Source: Halichondria panicea
Taxonomy: Eukaryota; Porifera; Demospongiae; Suberitida; Halichondriidae
Reading direction: 5' to 3'
Assembly (NCBI RefSeq): GCF_963675165.1
Contig: NC_087390.1
Span: 4,597,301-4,661,300 of the forward strand
DNA length: 64,000 nucleotides
In this document: in pieces, positions 56,251 to 64,000 of the stretch
Numbering within the stretch: position 1 is the first letter of the stretch
Layout of the letters: every line of letters starts with the position of its first letter
Position numbers and translations under genes: made by a program
The notes under the pieces: model-generated
Databases searched by the model: none
Told to the model about the DNA's origin: nothing
What the model saw: the letters and a program-made list of their open reading frames with translations, nothing else

Positions 56251-58134
56251 CTCCCACTTAATTTATCATGTGGGGAAGACATCAGTTTCTTGAGTCCCAT
56301 GTTACGACGTAGCTTCTCAAACTTTGCCTTGGGTAACGGTTTCGTAAAAATGTCGGCAATCATTTCTTCGGTCGGGCAGTACTGTAAACTGACTGTGCCG
56401 TCACTGACAGCTTCTCTAATATAGTGGTGGCGGATGTCGATATGCTTTGTCCTTGCCTACTGGGTTCTTAGCTATACATATAGCTCCTTGATTATCTTCC
56501 ATGATAACGGTTGCTTGTTTCTGTGATACATGGAAATCTGATAGAAGTCTTTTGATCCATACAGCTTCTTGGGTTGCTGTACTCAGGGCAACATACTCTG
56601 CCTCACAGGTAGAGAGTGTGACAATTGGTTGTTTTTTGCTTAACCAACTGACAGGTCCGTTACTTATGAGAAACAAATTCCCACTCGTTGAGTGCCGGTC
56701 ATCCAAGTCACCTGCATAGTCTGCATCAGAATAGCCAATCAGACTACTTCCATCCTCCGTTTTCCTGTATTGCAAAGTAATGTCCAAGCTTCCCTTGAGG
56801 TATCGTAAAATTCGCTTCACAGCAGTTAAGTGAGCTTCTGATGGCTTTGAGCTAAACTTTGACACGACTCCCACTGCTTGAGAAATGTCGGGTCTGGTTG
56901 CAACGGCAGCATACAGCAAGCTTCTAACTATCGATTGGTACATCACTGAATCCACAGCCTTGCTAACATTGTCATCCTTTCGTAATCTCACATTTGAATC
57001 AGCAGGGGTAGAGACGGGTTTAGCATCTTGAAGATTGTATTTTTCAAGCATCTTCAGAAGATACTGCTTTTGATGCATCTCAAGAGTTTTTCCAGCCTTG
57101 TCTTGTTTAATGGAGATTCCTAGACAATAGTGTAGCTCACCCATATCCTTCATCTTGAATTGTGACTGTAGCAGTTGCTTGACTTGCTGCATTTCCTCGT
57201 CAGTCTTTGTCGCAATGATAAGATCGTCGACATACACGGCAACAATGCATAGCGTGCATAGCGTGCCTGTTTCTCGAACATAGATGCAGGGGTCCGCTGA
57301 ACTCTGTTTAAATTCGACTGATTTCATGAACTCAGTAAAGGCTTTATTCCAGCATCTTGGTGATTGCTTTAAGCCGTACAGAGATTTCCTCAGCTTGCAT
57401 ACAAGGTGTTCCTTTCCTTGCTGAACATAACCATCAGGTTGCTGCATGTAGAGATCCTCTTCCAAAGTTCCATTCAAGAAGGCGGTCACCACATCCATTT
57501 GATGTAGTAGCATATCATTCTGAACAGCAAATGCCAGCAGAACTCTGATTGACGAGAACTTAACTACAGGAGAGAATGTCTCATCGTAGTCAATGCCAGG
57601 TTTTTGAGCATAACCTTTGGCAACTAGTCGGGCTTTAAACCTCTCTATCTCTCCGTCTCCTTTGTACTTAATCTTGAAGACCCACTTACTGCCAATCGTT
57701 TCTCTTCCTCTTGGAAGTTCCACAAGATCCCATGTCTCGTTCTGTAGGAGTGAGTCATACTCCAAATCGGCTGCTTCTTCCCACTCATTTGAGAGATCAC
57801 CTGCCAATGCTTTGTCCATAGTATTTGGTTCAGCAATCTGATGTGCTACATAAGCCACATGTGGAATACTGGCTGTAGCTGTGTCAGCATATTCATCTAT
57901 TCCAAAACGAACAGGAGGTCGTCTGGTGCGTTCAGATTGTCTTCTCTCTTCTGACTCAGCCTGCTCCTCCTCTGTCTCTGATATCGGGTTTTGCTCTACC
58001 TCAATTGTTTCAAGTAGATCACCTTTAGGGACTTCCTCTGTTTTCTGTCCAAAATCTTGCTCATTTAAGATCACATCTCTCCGAATATAGATTTTCGATG
58101 TCTTCTCATCCAACAGTCTGTATGGCTCCGTCAC
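56232..58134 (-). mobile_element. 5'-truncated Ty1/copia retrotransposon: reverse transcriptase and RNase H
   Basis: The frame from 58134 reads the integrase C-terminal tail (YRLLDEKTSKIYIRRDV), then copia-type reverse transcriptase (NETWDLVELP, KWVFKIKYKGDG, FKARLVAKGYAQ, VRVLLAFAVQ-like, QMDVVTAFLNG, LRKSLYGLKQSPRCW, YVDDLIIA) and RNase H (YSDADYAGD, STSGNLF, STCEAEYVALS, EDNQGAICIAKNPVG). A small deletion after NPVG (about 56455) shifts the frame; the rest continues in another frame (RTKHIDIRHHYIREA) to a stop at 56232. Gag, protease and most of integrase are absent: homology stops abruptly at 58134. A dead element on the minus strand. Confidence 0.92.
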
Positions 58135-58330
58135 ACCTGATGGTGACAGTTTTCTTATCTTAATCTATAATCATTATCCTGTATATACTATTATTATTAT
58201 TTTTTTCATCATAATTATCTATAACAAACCAGACTTAATTATTGCCATAATTATTATATACATGATTCGTTCGAAATGGGTTAAATAGACAAAGCGTCCC
58301 GACCGTGGGTTAAATGTGAAATAGGTTCGA
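58135..58330. other. AT-rich junction between copia remnant and gag-like ORF
   Basis: About 200 bp of AT-rich DNA. No feature recognised. Confidence 0.4.
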
Positions 58331-58339
58331 GAGTTTTGT

Positions 58340-59123
58340 GGGCTCAGACTCAGTAGCGACTGGGGTGCTGTTGAGGGAAAGGGTTATAGCCTGGGGCTGT
58401 TCGCTTTGGTCCTGGAGACGGTGTAGCCCGTAGCCGTTGGGAACCTGCTGACTGGGTGATTTCCACGGCAACTCTGGCAGGCGTGGGTGCGGTTGTAGCG
58501 TTGTGCTTTCTTCCCGAAGCAGTACCCCTGGTTGTAATTGAGGCATATTTCATCTGACGGTGGTTTTCTAAAACTTGTGGGGGAGTAGGTGGGCGGTTGA
58601 GTGGGTCCTTGGGTATTCGGGAGCCACCCGAACACCGACGGATTCAGGGGGCAATATGTTGCTGTGTGGTCCTCCTGCATGCAGTAATTACAGCGTGGAA
58701 TGGTTTTTGCCCGCCCCGTGAAGTCTTCAGGGTGGAATCCGTTCTGGACCAGTTTAGGTCCCTTCTGGCCAAGGCCTCTCGCCTGTATTGCCTGTCATAT
58801 GCCACCCATGACCCCTCCTGAAAATTCCTTTCGGCTCTGATAATTGTGGCCATGTAGGCGAAGAGTTCTGGGGCTTTGTCCGGGAACCTTGAGGCGAGGA
58901 TCCCTGCCATGAGAGAGTATCTCTCTGCCCATTGGGAGATATCCTGGACGGGGGGACGTGCTGTTTGTGGCCTCCCCGGGGCCGACTCGCAGTTGTCGTC
59001 CCTGGTGATTTCCGCCATGTCGACGAATTCCAGGTTTAGGATTTTCTTTACAACCCTGGCTGGGAGCCGGGTCGCCGGGTTGAACGGCCTCGGTGGTGTG
59101 GAGAGACGCTCGCCCGCTGCCAC
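58340..59123 (-). pseudogene. Gag-like protein of a retroelement (probably DIRS/YR type), frameshifted
   Basis: The minus-strand frame contains LPARVVKKILNLEFVDMAEI, ILASRFPDKAPELFAYMATI, AYDRQYRREALARRDLNWS, a combination I know from gag-like ORFs next to tyrosine-recombinase retroelements in marine invertebrates. A frameshift near 58690 leads to the frame with a CCHC knuckle (CNYCMQEDHTATYC), PSDEICLNYNQGYC and HACQSCRGNHPVS. GC content is clearly above the surroundings. A possible first exon (MAQGPSPGLEPTPP..., donor GGAG|GTAAGT at about 59562) would place the minisatellite at 59240-59530 in an intron. No recombinase or reverse transcriptase is seen next to it. Confidence 0.6.
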
Positions 59124-59239
59124 TTGAACCGCGGCTGAGGCCAGGAGGTGGACGGATCGTGGGCGGGTGGTGGTGTAATGAGAGGGAGGCCACCTGTGGA
59201 GAGGTAAGCCTTTGCATGAGCCTCGGTATAGGTACGACT

Positions 59240-59530
59240 ATACCGTTGGGGTCACCGGGTACCATATTTTTGTCGCTGGGCTGACCTGAATGGGTCGCCG
59301 GGTACTTACCAATTTTTGGTCGCTGGGCTCACCTGACCAGGTCCTATCTACTTTAGGTCGCTGGGCTCACCTGAACAGGTCGCCGGGTGCCATTGAGTCC
59401 TATCTACTTTTGGTCGCTGGGCTCACCTGAACAGGTCACCGTGAGTCCTATCTACTTTTGCCGGGTACCTATCTAATTTTTGGTCGCTGGGCTGGCCTGA
59501 ATAGGTCGCCGGGTACCGTTGAGTATGGCC
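59240..59530. repeat. GC-rich minisatellite (CGCTGGGCTCACCTGAACAGG units)
   Basis: About five irregular units of 50-65 bp built from GGTCGCTGGGCTCACCTGAA, AGGTCGCCGGGTACC and GTCCTATCTACTTTTG. It lies between the proposed first and second exons of the gag-like ORF. Confidence 0.8.
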
Positions 59531-59670
59531 TTTTCATACCCGTGTAATTTTTCTTACTTACCTCCGGGGGGAGGAGGTGGTTCCACGATCCGTGCTGGTG
59601 GAGTGGGCTCGAGTCCTGGCGATGGGCCCTGAGCCATTCTAATTGGGCTTCATTGAAATCTGGGGGGTAT

Positions 59671-59910
59671 AGCCTCGAGACCAGCCGTTCGTTATCTGAA
59701 AGAACGCCTGGTCAAGTTCCAATATAGCACTCGTCCAGCTGAGTCAGCGTTTTATAGCATCATAATGATATTCATGGGTAATACACCTTGGGCGGACCTT
59801 GTGCGGGCAATTACCGGTCCAAGAAATTCCTGGACCGCTGGACGAGTGCTACATTGGAACTTGACCAGGCGTTCTTTCAGATAACGAACGGCTGGTCTCG
59901 AGTCTAGGGG
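59671..59910. repeat. MITE with 80-bp inverted arms
   Basis: CCTCGAGACCAGCCGTTCGTTATCTGAAAG... (59671-59751) and the inverse ...CTTTCAGATAACGAACGGCT (59830-59910) pair almost perfectly. Confidence 0.85.
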
Positions 59911-60121
59911 GGGTAGCCATCAGGATTGTAGTGAAGCTGTTCTGCTACACAGAACTCTTGAAGCATGTGGCTACTTCTGAACTGAGCATGCCCAGAACTA
60001 GGTATGGCTTCCAACACACCACGCCCCCGCAAAGCCACAGGAAGTGCATTTGCTATGGATTGCTCTAAAACCTTAACTACGTTTAACCTACGCTTAAACT
60101 ACATAGAAGGGATAAATTCCT

Positions 60122-60800
60122 GTGGTAGAAAATGCAGACATCGCGTGCAAACATCGCGTTTGGAATTGTCATGGCACGATACCAAGCTTTGCTGAATACT
60201 TTCATGAAAGCATTATCAGCAGCTATTTTGATCTGTTAGAGCAGACTCTTTCAGAATATGATTTGTTCTCTTCTCCTAGTAGAATATATAATTGCGACAA
60301 GACAGGACTTCCCCTTGAACACACTCCTCCACGCGTCATCGGTATCAAGGGTCAAAAGCACCCACGGTCAGTGACCACTGGTTGCAAAAAGAATATAACT
60401 GTGCTGGCTTGCTGCAGTGCCTCCGGAAATGTTCTACCTCCACAAGTTATCTTCCGACGGAATAATCTGAACGCTGCATTAGTAAGAAGGAGAAGTACCT
60501 GGAACGTCCTATGCTCTGAGTGATAGTGGATGGATGGATCATGAAATTTTCGATAATTGGTTTACACAACACTTTCTAGTACACGTACCTCCACTAAGGC
60601 CACCCTTATTACTACTTGATGGCCATTCGACTCATTACCATCCAGGATTCATTACAAAGGCTGCACACGAGCAGGTGATAGTGTTCTGCCTCCCACCAAA
60701 TACGACACATTTGTTGCAGCCACTCGACCCCTCAAAGTCTACTGGAACCAAGCGTGCCAAGTGTTTATGAGGGAAAACCCTGGCCAAGTGATCACAGAGT
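60122..60800 (+). pseudogene. Tigger/pogo-type transposase, DDE catalytic half, degenerate
   Basis: SSYFDLLEQTLSEYDLF, then YNCDKTGLPLEHTPPRVIGI (first catalytic Asp region), KKNITVLACCSASGNVLPPQ, then after a frameshift near 60490 GTSYALSDSGWMDHEIFDNW, LLLLDGHSTHY (second catalytic Asp), VIVFCLPPNTTHLLQPLD and, after a small deletion near 60735, KVYWNQACQVF to ITEYED. This is the DDE_1 domain of pogo/Tigger elements. At least two indels inactivate it. The N-terminal DNA-binding half is missing here and appears on the opposite strand next to it. Confidence 0.88.
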
Positions 60801-61301
60801 ATGAGGATTAGTAGCCACTAGTCGTGCATACAAAAGCTTTTCTGCGCCCCTTAAGGAAAGAATCGGATGTCTTCTGCGGAAAGATTCCCACCAATCATTT
60901 GATACATGTACGGCCTGCCGGCCTTTTGCCGAAACCAACTCCTCCACAATGACTAACACTTCTTTCTTGGTTCTGGCATAACCTAAACTTGCTGCATTGC
61001 ATAAAATATGAACCAATTGTGTTTCTTCTTCATCAGACAGATAGCGTGATGGACCGCTGTGTGATCCAAAAGGTATTCTTTCTGACACTCTATCACTGAG
61101 AGTCGATTTTGGAACATTATATGATAAAGCAGCTTTCCGTACAGACATTCGATTTTCTTTAACCGCGTCGTATGCTTGCTTCAATCGTTTATTATCATAC
61201 TGTTTGTAATTAGGTGCTCTATCACAACTATCAGGGACCTTAGGGCATACAGTAGACGTGAATGTCCGGTCTTTTAAAGAAATCATGTTCATAGCGGCCA
61301 T
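60792..61301 (-). pseudogene. Tigger/pogo-type transposase, DNA-binding half, inverted
   Basis: The 169-codon frame from ATG 61301 carries a psq-type helix-turn-helix (LKQAYDAVKENRMSVRKAAL, YNVPKSTLSDRV) and a CENP-B-type domain (LSDEEETQLVHILCNAASLG, WWESFRRRHPILSLRGAEKL, ARLVATN). It ends exactly where the catalytic half on the plus strand ends (60792-60800). In an intact transposase the residues after ARLVATN would lead into SYFDLLEQ, found at about 60205 on the other strand. An inversion, or two copies joined tail to tail, explains this. Confidence 0.85.
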
Positions 61302-61850
61302 TTTCAAATTGATAACTAATGGCAAAACCTGCGTCAAGTAAGATATTAAACAATTTATAGTTGAGAGGATAGTGTTATTTAATGTGTAAGAGACTAGCTG
61401 AAGCACTTACGTGGTACGGGTACGGCTGGCCTCTTGATCTTACGGTTCTTGCTCTCAACTGATCTCTTCTTCCACGTATGTAATAGCAATTGTCAATAGT
61501 GGGCGTGGCCGATTTTCCAACCCATGAGTTGCGTTTATATCATCTTGATCTATCACAGCTTACCTTAGAGAAGTGAGGCGTTAATTAACTACTAGCTGTA
61601 GTTACACTAGAAGGACCAAAGTACTTATAGATATTGTTAGTTAGCTAGCAGCTGCTATCGTGTCTTAGAAATGGTGACTGTACAACAATACAGGGTCTTT
61701 GGCCGATCTTCCGGAAATCTGGTCACTGCCCTATTCATGAGCATAACTCCGCTCCCATGGGGTATTGAATGCTTAGATTTGGTGTGTTAAAGAGAGTAAG
61801 GATAGGCCTTCATACTGTACTGATACACAATAGCAGAGTACAGTAGACTC
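61302..61850. other. Transposon flank without recognisable gene
   Basis: AT-rich. One GC-box-like stretch (GGGCGTGGCC near 61500). No ORF with family resemblance. Confidence 0.4.
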
Positions 61851-62448
61851 TCGCTATTCCGGCTCTCTGAAGTACGGCCACCTCGATATACCGGCCATTT
61901 GACTTGGCACGGAATGCTAGCTATATGTTTACTGCACAACACTCACCCTGAAGTACGGCCACTCGCTATTCCGTTTACTGGCCAGTGCTGGCTGTCCCAA
62001 ACAAGGTTTTCAATGTAATTTTATACTTACCGTATATCTTCTAATTTATCGGACACTTCTAATTACCCCGGACACTCTTTTGGGAAATTTTCGTTGTTCT
62101 AATACTCCAGTGCTTTAATATTACATTTGTTATCCGGACAACACTGGGACAATTTCCAAAATAATTATTTTTTGCTGTCCGATAAATTAAAAGATATACG
62201 GTATATTACGGCCGGATATGACGTTTTGGGTGTGGTTTAGCAAATAAAATCGGATTACACTTAAATAGAGAACAAAATGATTCATTATCCTTCATTATCC
62301 TCGAGACAAGAACCGCAAAAGTAGTCATTAGATTCGAGGTAAGGTCGTTTTTAATCCGTGGCTATTTCCTGAGATACAGCCACCTCGCTATTCTGGCCAA
62401 GCTGCATGGTCCCAAGGGTGACCGGATTAACGAGAGTCTACTGTAGTT
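61851..62448. mobile_element. MITE (ACAGTAGACTCTCG ends) with a second MITE nested inside
   Basis: Left ACAGTAGACTCTCGCTATTC and right AACGAGAGTCTACTGTA are inverted; a related copy is at 22855-23632. The inner element (about 62029-62214) has its own ends, TACCGTATATCTTCTAATTTATC and GATAAATTAAAAGATATACGGTA. When it is ignored, the outer element matches its relative more evenly. Confidence 0.75.
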
Positions 62449-62510
62449 AATCCCCTGCAAGTCCCTGTTTGGCTGTCCGATTTTTGGAGCCGTCCGGTTA
62501 TTGATTAGCT

Positions 62511-62565
62511 ACATGGTAGAAGAGCAAAATACTCAAAATAATTCCTTCTTTGTATTACTGAAGTA
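62511..62565. repeat. Second copy of the LRR-remnant 3' end
   Basis: ACATGGTAGAAGAGCAAAAT and TTCCTTCTTTGTATTACTGA match 54840-54900 with a short deletion. Confidence 0.6.
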
Positions 62566-62788
62566 GAGTAACCGCGGCAGTTATGAGACAGGAAATTACA
62601 AATTGCAATAACTCCGCTATACTTAGTTGCTTTCACCTAAAATTTTCAGCACAAAAATGATGTATACATATCAAAATCCATAACAGAGATAATCTATTAC
62701 TTTACACACAATTTGTACAAATATGAATAGTGCCATCAGTGGGCATTTAGGGATAGACGTTCTAATTAAGGGACGAACATTATTTTAG

Positions 62789-64000
62789 TTATTTACATAA
62801 ATCACAAACATAACTGTTCGGGAGACGACTCCTGCTTCTCAACTTCGTGCATTTAACCCTTTCCCGGCTTTAATTAAAAAAACAAAATACAGAATAAATA
62901 CATATTTTTCTTTAAAAATACATATCTCATGAACAATGCATTGAAATCACTTGCAACTATTTCCTACAGGTAGCCCAGATCCTGGGGGTACCATGACATC
63001 ATCATCGTTACCTAGCAACTGACCACCCCCCACTAATTAACGATTTTTTACACATTTCACAATTATGAACATAAAGAATATTGTATGAAGGCATGAAGTA
63101 ACTAAAAACACTAAGTAAGTGTTCTCAATGTTCTCACGGTGACATGGTTCAATCAGGATCAGCAGAAACTTCTCTGCGAGGTCGTATCGGCAGACGCTCT
63201 TTTCCCGGGAAATGTTTTCTTCACCTACACACAGGTTTACAAGTTCAATGGTGGCTCATGATGTCCACTTGTGTACTAACTAGACTAAGCATACCATACT
63301 GAAGCTATCCAGACTACATATGATACTCCATAGTTACTTACAAGGTCCAGGACTTTGGTTCATGCTCAGGAGCTTCTTCCTCCGGCTCTTCAGGCTCTAT
63401 GTTTATAGCTTGACCTCTGAGAAGTAGTTTCCTCTCTTGGTATGATCCCAGTCACTGTCCTCTTACTCAACAAGGCCATAAGTATCGTTATTCTCACTGT
63501 CTAGCTGCCCTAGAACCTCGCTGAGGTTGTACTATGAAGATCTTGTAGCCATTATCAAACGGTCACTTTTCTTTCGACAGTACTGCACAAAGCGTACCTC
63601 GAGGCAAGATATTAAAGATACCATGTGAAAGAGCAGCCCAATGCGCATGTGCTGGTACCTACAGCGTGTGCATAGCTCCAACACAGCGCCCACAACGATT
63701 TTTTGAAAATTATCACTACCGCTGCCGTCATATGACGGCTAAAGCCGGGAAAGGGTTAAAGTCATACCAACGTACACATTCGTCACAACAGACCCATAAA
63801 TCTGAATCCTCAGAATATACTTTACCACACGTTGGACAAATTGCATCATCTCTTGTGTCTTCTGTATATTCTGTATCATGTTCAGCAGCATCTTCTCTAG
63901 TTGCATCTCTGTCTAGAGTGAGTCCTTCCACAAGGCTTTCTACACCTTTGCCCCGATGTTTTGTTTGTTTGGCTTTTTGTTCCTTTTTTAGTCTTTTTTT
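62789..64000 (-). pseudogene. C-terminal PHD finger exon of a transposase-like protein, split by an inserted element
   Basis: From the window edge the minus-strand frame reads KKRLKKEQKAKQTKHRGKG, an acidic stretch, then CPTCGKVYSEDSDLWVCCDE with CVRWYDF, the start of a PHD-type zinc finger as found at the C-terminus of many Tigger/CENP-B-like transposases. At 63759 it runs into an 899-bp element. On the far side, 62789-62852 continues the finger in frame (KCTKLRSR...YVCDLCK, stop TAA at 62789-62791). Its 5' part lies outside the window. Confidence 0.8.
62857..63755. mobile_element. TTAA-flanked (piggyBac-type) non-autonomous element, 899 bp
   Basis: Inverted ends CCCTTTCCCGGCTTTA and TAAAGCCGGGAAAGGG, bordered on both sides by TTAA (62853-62856 and 63756-63759). 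Target duplication of TTAA and CCC...GGG termini are the hallmark of piggyBac elements. No transposase ORF is inside. Removal of the element and one TTAA restores the surrounding PHD finger frame. Confidence 0.9.

Overview
The window looks like a piece of a metazoan nuclear genome, most probably a demosponge of the Amphimedon type. This is inferred from AT-rich DNA, short introns with consensus GT-AG sites, animal-specific genes (dysbindin, PRA1/RABAC1, DET1, a PSMA-like M28 peptidase, Ly6 receptors), single-exon beta-helix/multi-pass membrane proteins, NLR-like NB-ARC ATPases and many small terminal-inverted-repeat elements. No species assignment can be proved from the sequence alone.

Layout. 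1-4634: two tandem same-strand genes of a large membrane family (chlamydial-Pmp-like beta-helix repeats joined to a multi-pass module), the first cut by the window edge. 4635-7000: MITEs. 7077-7764 (-): RING/B-box (TRIM-like) exon. 8069-12219 (-): DET1, two exons, with an intron full of inverted repeats. 12627-24049 (+): two tandem seven-exon genes for two-Ly6-domain type I membrane proteins with identical intron phases. 24816-27155 (+): RABAC1, four coding exons. 27365-28363 (+): dysbindin. 28514-31248 (-): membrane-anchored NB-ARC gene and a CARD-like exon just upstream. 31428-42213 (+): fifteen-exon glutamate carboxypeptidase II homologue with intronic tRNA-Asn copies. 43165-51455 (-): a second NB-ARC ORF and a second CARD-like exon about 5.4 kb upstream, followed by a broken copy of the first two peptidase exons. 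53350-64000: a transposon graveyard holding a KDZ-like fragment, an LRR pseudogene, a 5'-truncated Ty1/copia element, a gag-like ORF with a minisatellite, Tigger/pogo transposase pieces, and a PHD-finger exon split by a TTAA-flanked element.

The main biological point is a tandem duplication of the unit [NB-ARC gene - CARD-like exon - divergent peptidase gene]. In both copies the CARD-like ORF ends in a phase-1 splice donor, and the NB-ARC ORF begins with a phase-1 acceptor immediately before its transmembrane helix. Spliced together, each locus would encode CARD-like domain - transmembrane helix - NB-ARC ATPase - C-terminal membrane helices: a membrane-tethered NLR-like sensor with no LRR, WD40 or TPR sensor region recognisable by eye. 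RNA evidence would settle this.

The other genes are housekeeping (membrane traffic: RABAC1, dysbindin; ubiquitin ligase: DET1, TRIM-like) or surface-receptor families (Ly6 pair, beta-helix pair). All exon models were built by eye from splice consensus, reading phase and remembered family alignments.
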